DNA of 64,000 nucleotides. It comes from Prevotella melaninogenica (GTDB taxonomy: Bacteria > Bacteroidota > Bacteroidia > Bacteroidales > Bacteroidaceae). Position 1 is the first letter of the stretch. Each line of letters opens with the position of its first letter. Shown one piece after another: positions 1 to 9,400 of the stretch. The notes under the pieces are model-generated. The model did no database searches and had not been told where the DNA came from. It was given only the letters and a program-made list of their open reading frames with translations. The stretch covers positions 1,488,001 through 1,552,000 of the forward strand of contig NZ_AP018049.1 of the NCBI RefSeq assembly GCF_003609775.1. The letters run 5' to 3'. The position numbers were made by a program, and so were the translations under genes.

Positions 1-324
1 TTGACCCTTGCCTTGAGGCTGCTGGCCATTGACAAGTTGCTGCTGTTGTACGTTACCATGCTGTTGCTTACCCTTTACTTGGGTTTGAGTTTGCTGCTTC
101 TCAGCTACCTGCTTCTGACCTTTTACGTTAGTTACAGGAACTTCTGCTGGGCTATTTTGTTTCGCATCAAGAGCTTTTTTACCCTTCCCCTTTACAGAAG
201 ATTTTGTTTGAACAGGTTGATTGACAGCCGCTTTATGCTGTCTCCTATGCTTTCGTGAATGCTGAGCAGAAACACTCAGCATACACATGATTGACAATAT
301 GAATAATAAAGAAAGACGTTTCAT
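1..324 (-). CDS. Secreted Lys/Gln-rich protein, N-terminal part (probable M23/EnvC-type peptidase)
   Basis: Open frame of 108 codons without a stop that runs off the left edge; read from the ATG at 324. It starts MKRLSLLFILSIM...SVSAQ, a clear signal peptide, and then becomes a low-complexity Lys/Gln/Val segment without recognisable fold. The TAA of the preceding lipoprotein gene (327-325) touches this ATG, so the two are translationally coupled. In Bacteroidetes the series dut - TPR - DUF4292 - M23 metallopeptidase is common, and EnvC-like murein hydrolase activators have such a Q/K-rich or coiled-coil N-terminus. The peptidase assignment therefore rests on context only; the catalytic domain lies outside the window. 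The apparent plus-strand frame over the same bases is a shadow. Confidence 0.65.
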   Translation of the reverse strand, partial: MKRLSLLFILSIMCMLSVSAQHSRKHRRQHKAAVNQPVQTKSSVKGKGKKALDAKQNSPAEVPVTNVKGQKQVAEKQQTQTQVKGKQQHGNVQQQQLVNGQQPQGKGQ

Positions 325-1236
325 TTAAAAGTTCATTAGTTTGCCGAGGATATCCTCTACGCTTACTTTTGTGTACTTATCAGATGGTGTGGTGAAAACT
401 TCCCAATCGCTGGCATCGCTGAAGCTCTCAAGATCAAAGCTTGCCTTAAGTGTCTTCGCTGGCTTCTGTCCAAACTTTGGTGTATTGATTGTCAACATCT
501 GACTTGCAGGGAAGAGTTTTGAGCCAAATGCTTTAAAGTCATCATAACTCCATGAGAGCTTTGAAGCACCATGAGCATTGCTGTTATAAGTAACAGTTGT
601 CAGTACAATCTGGTTGTTCTTAGGGTTAACCGACCACTGATAATCCATCTTTCCATCTTTAAGACTTATCAGAGTAGAACCCTCTGTCTGTGCTTTGCTT
701 TCATCAACAGCAAACTGTGAGAGGTCTGCTTCGCTTACCTTTTGCTGACGAGGAATGAACACTTGATTCCAGAAAAGCGACTGAAGTGAATAGAAGTTGA
801 TACCATTATCACGCAAGAAGCCTACCTCATCGTAGCTTGCCTTTACATACTGCTTATGGATACGGTCAATGAAGAGGACGTAATCCTTTGCAAACTCGAT
901 GCGTCCCACCTCACTACGAAGAATTGGAATCAGCAACTGCAAGCGGATAACCTCATCCTTACGCATACGCAAAATACCTGGTACGGTAATATCCTTACGC
1001 CCATCATTGAGCGTAAAAGTGAGGTTTGAAACGAGGTTCTTTTGGTAAAGTGCATTATCAGCAACACGCTGCATGACAACAAGACTCTCCATCTTGTTAT
1101 CCTTTGGAGCAGGTGCTGTCTGCTGTGCAACCTTGTTATCCTGCACAGGTTTCTGTTGCACTACGGCTTTCTTTGTACCACATGATGCCAAGATTAGGGC
1201 AGTCATGCTTACAAGTAATATCTTTGTTTTCTTCAT
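325..1236 (-). CDS. DUF4292-type lipoprotein
   Basis: 303 residues. The N-terminus MKKTKILLVSMTALILASC ends in a lipobox (LASC), so this should be a lipoprotein of the periplasm or outer membrane. After a Gln/Ala/Pro-rich linker (about residues 25-50) comes a single beta-rich domain with the pattern of DUF4292 (LolA/LolB-like fold families): an LRMRKDEVIRL strand, a segment about an RIHKQYVKA sequence and a C-terminal F-FSDASDW part. Its function is not established; a role in envelope or lipoprotein handling would be inference. The ORF overlaps the end of the TPR gene by 4 bp and abuts the next gene, so it is the third gene of a four-gene operon transcribed leftwards. Confidence 0.8.
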   Translation of the reverse strand: MKKTKILLVSMTALILASCGTKKAVVQQKPVQDNKVAQQTAPAPKDNKMESLVVMQRVADNALYQKNLVSNLTFTLNDGRKDITVPGILRMRKDEVIRLQLLIPILRSEVGRIEFAKDYVLFIDRIHKQYVKASYDEVGFLRDNGINFYSLQSLFWNQVFIPRQQKVSEADLSQFAVDESKAQTEGSTLISLKDGKMDYQWSVNPKNNQIVLTTVTYNSNAHGASKLSWSYDDFKAFGSKLFPASQMLTINTPKFGQKPAKTLKASFDLESFSDASDWEVFTTPSDKYTKVSVEDILGKLMNF

Positions 1237-2936
1237 TCTGCTATGTATTTCTTTAGTTCTATCTTCTTTCTCAATGTCGCATTCTCCTTATTTCCATCGA
1301 GAGCTTTCCTCCAGTACTCAAGAGCTTTCTCTATATCGCCTGTCTGTGCATAGATATCACCAGCGTGTTCCTTTACAACATTGCTCAGAGTAGAGTCATT
1401 ACGAATTGCTTGTTCGATATAAATCTTTGCCTCTTCGTAGCGCTTTTGCTGGAAAAGTATCCATGCGTAGGTGTCAAGATAAGTACTATTATTAGGCTCT
1501 GCCTTGATAGTCTTATAGCTCATCTGCTCTGCCTTTGTAAGGTTTTTATTCTCCTCACTGAGGTAATAAGCATAGTTGTTCAATGCAGCCACATTATCTG
1601 CTTTCCACTGCAAACAACTATCATACGCTTGAAAAGCCTCATCATTGCGCCCCTTCTCATGAAGGATATCACCCATAATAGCGTAGAAGTCTGACACAAT
1701 ACCAGGGTTACTGTCTGGCTTTATCTGTCCCACTCCCTTTCGGAAGGTCTCCAATGCAGCGTCACTATCGTGCTTTTGGAACTGAGCCATACCTTGGAAG
1801 TAATAGAATGCCATCTCATCTGGATTATACTCTATGGCTGGTCGGCAGATAGCGATGACCTTATCGTAGTCTTCTGTTTCCCAAATGTTTTGAATCAGAG
1901 CTACTCTTGCACGCGAATTATCAGGCTCTACCTCAATAGCTTGCTCATAAACGCGATTGATTTCAGCCTTTGGCCACTTGCGAAGTGTCATGTATGCGGC
2001 TTTAAGCATATAGATATCAGCGTCTTCTTGTGGAACGGCTAATGCCACAGAGAACTGTCGCATCACCTCAGTACTATCTGGGGTATTATCCTTCTGACTG
2101 CTTGTAATAATCTGACGGAGTAACTCTAACTTTGTTTCCTTCTCTGTTTTCGGCGATTGCAACAACTCCTGTAGGATTGTTTTTGCGGTTGCCTTGTCTC
2201 CGATGTTATTATAATAATCCATCATAGAGAGCTTAGCAAGCGAGTTATTAGGATCCTCTTTCAGTACATCACGGTACTTCTGAAGGGCTTCCTTCTTCTT
2301 TCCATTCTGCAAAAGCCAGTTTCCGAGCATCACACGATAGTTGAGATCGAGCGGATGACTGTCAACAAGTGCCTTCAACTCGTCGTACTCTTTGCGCTTT
2401 TCCCCCATCTGTTCGTAGAGTTGCATCTTGCTAAGTGAAATCTGCTCGTTGGTTCCTTCCAATATTTCCAGACGTTCCAAGCACTTAATCATCATCTTGT
2501 ACTCATCCTGGGAAGCGTAAAGTTGATAGAGAAGTTGCAGCACATCAGAACGCATTTTATTAGATTCATAAAGACGTTCAAAGGCATTGATGGCATTAGG
2601 ATAGTCCTTCTGTGATACGTAGAGTTTTCCTAATTTCTCCTGATAAGCCGAGTTCTCAGGATCAAGACTTGCCGCCTTCTCGAAGTATTCACGTGCCAAT
2701 GCATCCTTCTTCATGTCCACATAAAAAGAGGCTAACTGATAATAAACCTCCGGTGCTTGTGGATTAAGGTCGCGTGCATGGCGCAGAAGGTCAAAGGCAG
2801 CCGTAAGGTTGCCCATATCCTGCTGTCGCATTGCCTCAAGGAAGAAGTAATTATAGCTTTGAAGGCTATCCTTTCGATCAGCATGCATTGCCAAAGAACC
2901 ACCCAACAAAGCAAGAGCAAGGAGGGTACGGCGCAT
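1233..2936 (-). CDS. TPR-repeat periplasmic protein
   Basis: 567 residues from the ATG at 2936; this start was chosen because MRRTLLALALLGGSLAMHA is a proper signal peptide, while the upstream in-frame ATG at 2969 would add eleven residues in front of it. The whole mature protein is built of tetratricopeptide helices, about twelve to fourteen units, for example the PEVYYQLASFYVDMKKDALA unit near the N-terminus and the YAQTGDIEKALEYWRKAL unit at the end. There is no enzymatic domain. TPR proteins act as scaffolds. Position between dut and the DUF4292 lipoprotein (4-bp overlap) is the conserved Bacteroidetes arrangement and suggests a cell-envelope assembly role, which is inference. Confidence 0.85.
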   Translation of the reverse strand: MRRTLLALALLGGSLAMHADRKDSLQSYNYFFLEAMRQQDMGNLTAAFDLLRHARDLNPQAPEVYYQLASFYVDMKKDALAREYFEKAASLDPENSAYQEKLGKLYVSQKDYPNAINAFERLYESNKMRSDVLQLLYQLYASQDEYKMMIKCLERLEILEGTNEQISLSKMQLYEQMGEKRKEYDELKALVDSHPLDLNYRVMLGNWLLQNGKKKEALQKYRDVLKEDPNNSLAKLSMMDYYNNIGDKATAKTILQELLQSPKTEKETKLELLRQIITSSQKDNTPDSTEVMRQFSVALAVPQEDADIYMLKAAYMTLRKWPKAEINRVYEQAIEVEPDNSRARVALIQNIWETEDYDKVIAICRPAIEYNPDEMAFYYFQGMAQFQKHDSDAALETFRKGVGQIKPDSNPGIVSDFYAIMGDILHEKGRNDEAFQAYDSCLQWKADNVAALNNYAYYLSEENKNLTKAEQMSYKTIKAEPNNSTYLDTYAWILFQQKRYEEAKIYIEQAIRNDSTLSNVVKEHAGDIYAQTGDIEKALEYWRKALDGNKENATLRKKIELKKYIAE

Positions 2937-2990
2937 CTTTGTGACTTTCAATATAACGTTATTGAACATTTATCGTTTCTTTCTTTGTCT

Positions 2991-3428
2991 TTACTTCACA
3001 CCCGTATGACCATATCCACCTTCACCACGTTCGGTCTCATCGAGTACTTCCACCTCAACAAACTCTGCTTGTTCGTGGCGTGCAATGACCATCTGCGCAA
3101 TGCGTTCACCATCGTTTATGGTGAAAGGTTCATTGGAGAAATTAATGAGTAGTACCATGATTTCACCACGATAGTCGGCATCAATCGTACCAGGAGAGTT
3201 GAGAACAGTCAGTCCATGCTTTAAAGCAAGACCGCTACGAGGGCGCACCTGTGCTTCAAACCCCACTGGGAGAGCAATATGAAGACCAGTTGGAATGAGT
3301 CTTCTCTCCATTGGTTGCAGTACGATAGGTGCATCGATATTAGCGCGAAGGTCCATCCCCGCACTCTGTGAAGTAGCATAAGCAGGAAGCTGCTGATGCC
3401 CTTTATTGATTACTTTTATCTGTGTCAT
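2991..3428 (-). CDS. dut: dUTP diphosphatase
   Basis: Hydrolyses dUTP to dUMP and pyrophosphate, keeping uracil out of DNA and supplying thymidylate synthesis. 145 residues from [10 protein letters not shown], a normal length for the trimeric dUTPase family; the upstream ATG at 3458 adds ten residues with no family match. All five motifs are visible: AGMDLRA (23-29), RPRSGLA (62-68), [10 protein letters not shown] (80-89), GERIAQMVI (107-115) and the C-terminal [10 protein letters not shown] (134-143), where the usual GGFGSTG is slightly changed. It is the first gene of the leftward operon dut - TPR - DUF4292 - secreted protein and is divergent from the dGTPase gene, so two nucleotide-pool enzymes share one intergenic region. 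Confidence 0.95.
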   Translation of the reverse strand: MTQIKVINKGHQQLPAYATSQSAGMDLRANIDAPIVLQPMERRLIPTGLHIALPVGFEAQVRPRSGLALKHGLTVLNSPGTIDADYRGEIMVLLINFSNEPFTINDGERIAQMVIARHEQAEFVEVEVLDETERGEGGYGHTGVK

Positions 3429-3494
3429 TGCCATATAATAAGGTACAAAATTAAGCATTTAAAGCCACATTCATACATTTTATGAAGTAAAAAA

Positions 3495-3524
3495 CTTGTT
3501 TTTAGCCAATTTTAATTACTTTTG
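3495..3524 (+). promoter_or_regulatory. Candidate promoter of dgt
   Basis: The -7 box TACTTTTG (3517-3524) fits the Bacteroidetes consensus TAnnTTTG. CTTG at 3495-3498 is a possible -33 box with 18 bp between. It would give a leader of about 80 nt that includes an AACACCC-rich repeat. Confidence 0.5.
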
Positions 3525-3564
3525 TGTGTAGCTTTCAAGTAGCTAATAAATCATAAACAGAATT

Positions 3565-3610
3565 CATCAACACCCAATATTCAACACCCAACACCCAACA
3601 AACATCATCA
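3565..3610 (+). repeat. AACACCC minisatellite copy in dgt leader
   Basis: Imperfect tandem copies of AACACCC (ATCAACACCCAATATTCAAC followed by two more ACACCCA units) lie between the dgt promoter and its ATG. The same stretch of about 30 bp occurs at 8698-8731 inside the helicase gene, and its reverse complement in expanded form at 59878-59947. Confidence 0.7.
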
Positions 3611-4948
3611 ATGAACTGGCAACAACTCATATCAAATAAGCGTCTCGGACAAGAAGATCGTCACGCCCTTCGACACGACGACCGCTCTGAATTTAAGCGT
3701 GATAGCGACCGATTGATTTATTCCGCACCGTTCCGACGACTGCAAAACAAGACCCAAGTTTTCCCTCTTCCAGGTAGTGTCTTTGTACACAACCGCCTAA
3801 CTCACTCTTTGGAAGTGGCTTCCTTGGGTAAATCCTTGGGTGATGACGTGGCAAGAAGACTCATCGAAATACACCCAGAGTTGCGTAGTACGCTCTTTGA
3901 AGAGATTGGAACCATCGTGCAGACAGCTTGTTACGCACATGACATGGGTAATCCTCCGTTCGGTCATAGTGGTGAAAAGGCTATGCAGGCATTCTTCACA
4001 GAAGGTCCAGGGATTAGCTTGAAGGAAAAAGTTAGCCCACATTTCTGGGAAGATATTACCCATTTTGAAGGTAATGCTAATGCTTTCCGCCTGCTTACCC
4101 ATCGTTTCTTAGGCCGAAGAGAAGGTGGTTTTGTGATGACTTATAGTACTTTAGCGAGTATCGTAAAGTATCCTTTCAGTTCTACATACGCCAGTAAACA
4201 TGGCAAGTTTGGCTTCTTTGCTACGGAAGAAGAAACCTATAAGAAGATTGCTGACGAGTTAGGTATCATTCAAAAGGATAGTTCTGAGGACGGTATCTGT
4301 TATGTTCGCCATCCGTTGACCTATCTTATGGAGGCAGCAGACGATATCTGTTACGAGATTATGGATATCGAAGACTCACACAAACTCAAGCTCCTATCCT
4401 TTGAAGAGACAGCCGATTTGCTCCTTGGCTTCTTCGATGAAGAAACCAGAAAGAGCATCCGAAAACGCATAGAAGACGAGGGTGTGACCGACCAAAACGA
4501 GCAAGTCGTTTACTTCCGTGCGTGTGCCGTTGGATTATTAGAGGCAGAATGCGTCAATGTCTTTGTTGAACATGAGGAGGAGATACTTAACGGAACCTTC
4601 GAAGGGTCGCTCATCAAGCATATTTCCGAACTTCCACGACAGGCTTACAAACACTGTACAGAGGTCTCTGTGGATAGGATTTACCGCAGTAAAGCAGTCC
4701 TCGACGTTGAGCTATCAGGTTATAAGATTATGGAAACACTGATGGAAGCACTCATTGGTGCTGCCGTTGAGCCTGAACACTTCCATAGTCAGCAACTTAT
4801 CAGACGTTTCTCAAGCCAGTATGACATCCAAAGTCCTTGTCTTGAAACACGTATCATGGCAGTCCTTGACTTCATCAGTGGAATGACAGATATCTATGCA
4901 CTCGACATCTATCAGAAGATAAATGGTATCAGTTTGCCACTGATATAA
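3611..4948 (+). CDS. dgt: Deoxyguanosinetriphosphate triphosphohydrolase-like HD protein
   Basis: 445 residues. HD-superfamily dNTP triphosphohydrolase that cleaves dGTP (and often other dNTPs) to nucleoside and triphosphate. The N-terminus FRRLQNKTQVF followed by VHNRLTHSLEVA (metal ligand H65) and the HD pair in ACYAHDMGNPPFGHSGE (H110-D111) are the family signature; a later AADDICYEIMDIED segment holds the second conserved Asp. Length and motif order fit the dGTPase subfamily. It is divergent from dut. Directly after the TAA stands a GAAA-loop GC-rich hairpin, one of a dispersed family. Confidence 0.93.
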   Translation: MNWQQLISNKRLGQEDRHALRHDDRSEFKRDSDRLIYSAPFRRLQNKTQVFPLPGSVFVHNRLTHSLEVASLGKSLGDDVARRLIEIHPELRSTLFEEIGTIVQTACYAHDMGNPPFGHSGEKAMQAFFTEGPGISLKEKVSPHFWEDITHFEGNANAFRLLTHRFLGRREGGFVMTYSTLASIVKYPFSSTYASKHGKFGFFATEEETYKKIADELGIIQKDSSEDGICYVRHPLTYLMEAADDICYEIMDIEDSHKLKLLSFEETADLLLGFFDEETRKSIRKRIEDEGVTDQNEQVVYFRACAVGLLEAECVNVFVEHEEEILNGTFEGSLIKHISELPRQAYKHCTEVSVDRIYRSKAVLDVELSGYKIMETLMEALIGAAVEPEHFHSQQLIRRFSSQYDIQSPCLETRIMAVLDFISGMTDIYALDIYQKINGISLPLI

Positions 4949-4950
4949 AA

Positions 4951-4983
4951 GCCTCCCCCGACCCCTCCGAAAGGAGGGGAGGC
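4951..4983 (+). repeat. GC-rich GAAA-loop hairpin element, copy 1
   Basis: Starts 2 nt after the dgt stop. Inner stem CCCCTCC/GGAGGGG closes a GAAA loop; outer GCCTCCCC pairs in alternative form with GGGGAGGC at the 3' end. No T-run follows. The same element follows argS, the RNase H gene, fabI, manC and the ThiD-AraC gene, always in the orientation of the gene. Confidence 0.75.
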
Positions 4984-5223
4984 AAAGAGGGAAAAAGATG
5001 GATGCTATTCTCACACTATCATCGCAGTTATTCACTCTTTCAGAGGGACTTAAAGAAATTCTCTGGGAGGACATTTGGAAAAGCTTCTGACATGGAAATC
5101 AACACAAAGGTACCCCACAACGCATTTGTCTTAACTCCATTTCACTCCTTCTATTCCTCCAACTCCTAAGTTTCCTTCCCTCCCTTTCACCTCTTCAACT
5201 CCTCTAACTCCCCAATAGAAACA
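4984..5223. other. Spacer with pyrimidine-rich low-complexity tract
   Basis: After the hairpin no gene is seen. From 5126 to 5215 the plus strand is a C/T-rich simple sequence with repeated AACTCCTC/TTCACTCC words, ending just before the next ATG. I see no clear promoter box in it. Confidence 0.5.
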
Positions 5224-6219
5224 ATGGAAAATCAATATAAGAAAACCTTTCCTGACCTCATGGTAGATAAGAAGATTATCTACGTTCACGGCTTTATGTC
5301 AGCCGGTTCAAGTCATACGGTACAGATGCTGAGGGACTATATGCCCGAAGCAACTGTCATTGCGCCCGATCTCCCCATACATCCTGAGGAGGCAATGGAA
5401 CTATTACGCAACCTTGTTGACACCGAAAAGCCCGACCTTATCATTGGTACTTCAATGGGAGGTATGTACACAGAGATGCTTTATGGTGTCGACCGTATCT
5501 GCGTGAATCCTGCTTTTCAAATGGGAACAACCATCAGCGAGAGTAATATGATGGGTAAACAGATATTCCAAAATGAGCGACAAGATGGCGTACAGGAGGT
5601 TATCGTGACCAAAGCATTGGTAAAGGAATACAAAGAGATAACTGAAAAGTGTTTCTCACAAGTGACAGAGGAAGAGCAGCAACGCGTCTTCGGACTTTTT
5701 GGTGATGCTGACCCATTTGTCCACACCTTTGACCTTTTCCATGAACATTACCCTCAGGCAATCCATTTTCATGGTGAACATAGACTTATCGAGAAGGTTG
5801 TATTCCATTATCTCATGCCCGTTATCCGATGGATTGATGACCGACAGGAAGGCCGCGAACGTCGTACGGTACTCATTGACCAGAACACCCTCGCTGATGG
5901 ATATGGTAAACCGAAATCAAGTCTGAATAAAGCTTACGAGTTCTTACTTGATAACTATAACGTATTCTTTGTGTGTCCTGCACCTACCAACAATCCATCA
6001 GCCATCACTGAACAACAGGCATGGATTGAAGATGCTTTCAGCGCACCAGCATGGAACCATACGATCTTCACCAACCAGCCTCACCTTCTCTATGGCGACT
6101 ACTTCATTAGTAGTACTGAACACGACGACTTCCTCGGCACAAGCCTACTTTTCGGTAGCGAAGAGTTCAAGACTTGGGAGGATATTATCACTTTCTTTGA
6201 ACGCTTGGGAGGACAGTAA
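5224..6219 (+). CDS. YqiA/YcfP-like alpha/beta hydrolase fused to a degenerate HAD (5'-nucleotidase-like) domain
   Basis: 331 residues, two domains. Residues 15-200 are a small UPF0227/YqiA-type esterase: KIIYVHGFMSAGSS (oxyanion region), IGTSMGGMY with nucleophile S77, and GDADPFV plus HFHGEHRLIEK giving the acid and the catalytic His. Residues 214-331 resemble the C-terminal half of the 5'(3')-deoxyribonucleotidase (NT5C) HAD family: a VLIDQNTLADGYGKP start, a long helix, and an ending with YGDYFISSTEHDDF then FGSEEFKTW. The DxDxT/DxDGV motif is replaced by D219-Q-N221, so phosphatase activity is doubtful. The esterase assignment is firm; the HAD relation is by pattern only. The gene stands alone, followed by a long inverted repeat. 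Confidence 0.75.
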   Translation: MENQYKKTFPDLMVDKKIIYVHGFMSAGSSHTVQMLRDYMPEATVIAPDLPIHPEEAMELLRNLVDTEKPDLIIGTSMGGMYTEMLYGVDRICVNPAFQMGTTISESNMMGKQIFQNERQDGVQEVIVTKALVKEYKEITEKCFSQVTEEEQQRVFGLFGDADPFVHTFDLFHEHYPQAIHFHGEHRLIEKVVFHYLMPVIRWIDDRQEGRERRTVLIDQNTLADGYGKPKSSLNKAYEFLLDNYNVFFVCPAPTNNPSAITEQQAWIEDAFSAPAWNHTIFTNQPHLLYGDYFISSTEHDDFLGTSLLFGSEEFKTWEDIITFFERLGGQ

Positions 6220-6241
6220 GCAGGCGAAAAGTCTCATTTCT

Positions 6242-6335
6242 GTGAATTATTTTCATGAAAAGAAATATTTTTCATCGTGAAAAGAAATATTTATTTTCAT
6301 GAAAATAAATTCTTCTCTTCATGAAAATAATTCAC
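6242..6335. repeat. TTCATGAA palindrome cluster with 18-bp terminal inverted repeats, locus A
   Basis: GTGAATTATTTTCATGAA (6242-6259) and TTCATGAAAATAATTCAC (6318-6335) are perfect 18-bp inverted repeats. Between them are further TTCATGAAAA/GAAATATTT words, so the whole 94 bp is a nest of palindromes. A related copy lies at 14815-14931. It follows the hydrolase gene by 22 bp. Confidence 0.75.
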
Positions 6336-6486
6336 AACAATAGGCTTTCTGCAATAAAGAACGTTCACAACCAACTGATAACAAAGCAATAACACCCACT
6401 CAAAACATAACCCAACGAATTAGTCCCCACACATAGTATAAAAACAATTCTTCTTTATTAACAAGGACTGGGGAAACATTATCATA

Positions 6487-9400
6487 ATGGCACACGAACT
6501 ATTCTCACGTATCGCTGACATCCTTTCGGCACCTTCTGAAGCGCAGGCTCTTATCATGCACGAGACACTCGTCATTGCTTGTCATGAAGGATTAAAAAAC
6601 ACCCGACATGGTTTCGGCAACCTTTCTTCGCAGGTGGAGTCGCTCTGCCGACAGCATAATATTGCCCCACAAGACATTGTGGCAATCCAGAAAATGCGCC
6701 GACATAGTAACTCTTACGCTCCGATTCTACCTGAAGATGTGGCTTACGACTGTCGTGCCTTAGCTATTTTCGTTTCTGCTGTTGTGCAAGAAGCTATTCC
6801 TTCGTTCCTCGTTGGAAAGATTCCTGCACACGGACGCATCACAGAGAACATTCAGATTACGAATTATCGTTACATTCGTTGTATCGTAAGAAAGTGGGAC
6901 GAAAGTACTATTCAGGTAGCTGTAACCAATCAAGACAGTAGCGAAGAACTCTTAACGGTGGACTATATGAACACACCAGACTACATTGATTTCAGCTACT
7001 TACGCCCGATGCTACGCGAAGGAATGCAGCTAAATCTCCTTGACTGTACTGTCACCCGAAAGAAGGTCGTACCGCGCCTTATCGTTGTTGAGCCAGACTA
7101 TCTGATAGATATCTCTACCATAGCTAACTGTTTTGAGACTTACGGACACCATCCGTTGCTTTTCACCGTCAATAGACTTACTCCTCGCCTCAGCAATAAA
7201 CACATTGTATTGGGTAATTTCGCAGGTTCTGCACTCGATGATATCATCAATCATCCTGCAGAATACGATATCAAAGAAACCTTCCGTTCTAACTTCAGAG
7301 AGAAGGCTTTGGACTATGCGACCTGTCCCGACTTTGATGCAGCGTCCTTCAAACAAGATGCAGAACGACAAGTGGAGAATATCAAGGAAATTGTTGATGA
7401 AATCTTCCAAACCTTCGACCGTGAGAAAGCAATTCTTGAACCTTCATTCGTTTGCGAGCGATTGGGCATACAGGGTCGTGTTGACTTGATGACAACAGAC
7501 TTAAAACTACTTGTTGAGCAGAAGTCGGGAAAGAATACTTTTATTGAACGCAAATACAAAAATCCACATGGGTCGCTCCATGTTGAGAAACACTACGTGC
7601 AGGTGTTGCTCTACTATGGTATCTTGCAATATAACTTCCAACTCAGTCCGAAGAATGCACACATCCAACTCTTGTATTCTAAATATCCCCTACCCGACGG
7701 ACTGCTCGAAGTGGAGCCCCTCCAAAAGCTGATTCGTGAAGCTATTCGCTTCCGTAATCAAGCTGTTGCAACGGAGTTTTGGATGGCTGAAAATGGCTTT
7801 GATAGGATGTTACCATTGCTCACACCGCAGACATTGAACGTTGAGAAGCAAAACGATAACTTCTACAATAGATACCTCTTACCACAACTCACTGAGACAC
7901 TGGCACCACTTCACCAACTCAACGACCTTGAACGTGCTTATTTCACACGTATGATGACCTTTGTTATCAAGGAACAATTAGTATCGAAAGTGGGTGTGCA
8001 AGAAGGTGTAGGAAACAGTAATGCTGACCTATGGAACATGCCTCTTGCAGAGAAGAAAGAGACAGGAAACATCTATACAGGGCTGACTATCATTGAGAAA
8101 GAACGTAGCAGCTCGTTCAATGGCTATGATACAATAACACTATCTGTACCCCAACAGGGCGAAGATTTCCTCCCTAACTTTCGCCGAGGAGATATGATTT
8201 ATCTCTATTCGTACAAGAAGAACGAGGCACCTGACGTGAGAAAGAGTATTCTCTTTAAAGGTTCTTTACAAGAGATACATGGTGATAGCATTACTGTACA
8301 CCTCAATGACGGACAGCAAAACCCTAATCTTATCAGCGGAGATTACTTCGCTATTGAGCATGCAGGTAGTGACATCGGTGGAACATCAGCTATCAGAAGT
8401 CTTTACACCTTCATCACATCAAACGAAGAACGTCGTCAGTTGCTCTTAGGACAACGCACACCACGCGTCGATAAATCCCTTACCTTATCCCGTAGCTACC
8501 ATCCCGATTATGACGAAATCATCTTGAAAGCTAAGCAGGCACAGGATTATTTCCTTCTTATCGGTCCTCCCGGCACTGGCAAAACCTCGCAGGCTCTGCA
8601 ATTCCTTGTGCGTGAGCAGCTGGCAGAAAGCATCTATTCACAACCATCATCAGCTTATTCAGCAGAAGATTCTGAACACAACAAACTTTCAGAAACCATC
8701 AACACCCAACACTCAACACCCAACACCCAGACGTCAATCCTCCTCCTTGCCTATACAAATCGCGCTGTTGACGAAATTTGTAATATGCTAACAGAGAACG
8801 ATATTGACTATATCCGTATTGGTAACGAGTTCAGTTGTGATCCGAAATATAGTGACCATTTGTTGAAGGAAGTGTTAGATGACAACGCAACCCTCAACAG
8901 CATAAAGTCTACCTTAGCAGATGCTCAAATCGTTGTTGCCACAACCTCAACAATGAACAGCAATGCTGCACTCTTTAATATCAAGCATTTCGACCTTGCA
9001 ATCATTGATGAAGCGAGTCAAATATTAGAACCAAATATCATAGGATTACTATCTACCCGACATGCAGAAAGGCGTGCAATAGAGCGGTTTGTACTAATTG
9101 GCGATCATAAACAATTACCTGCGGTGGTGCAACAACAGGACTCTTTAGAAACGGAAGAAACCAATATTTTCCTCAAAAATATCCACCTTTTATCATGCTC
9201 AAACTCCCTCTTTGAACGCCTTATCCTTACAGAGCGAGCTGCAGGGAGAACTGAGTTTGTTGGTACACTGCACAAACAAGGGCGAATGCATCCAGACATT
9301 GCCGACTTTGCTAATCGTAAGTTCTACGTACGTGAACAACTTGAATGCGTACCATTAGCGCATCAGTTGGAGCAGACATTGGCTTATAACGAAACGAGTG

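Noticed and set aside
1-258. Plus-strand ORF rich in Leu/Tyr at the left edge
   Set aside because: It is the antisense of a minus-strand gene with a signal peptide whose ATG touches the preceding stop.
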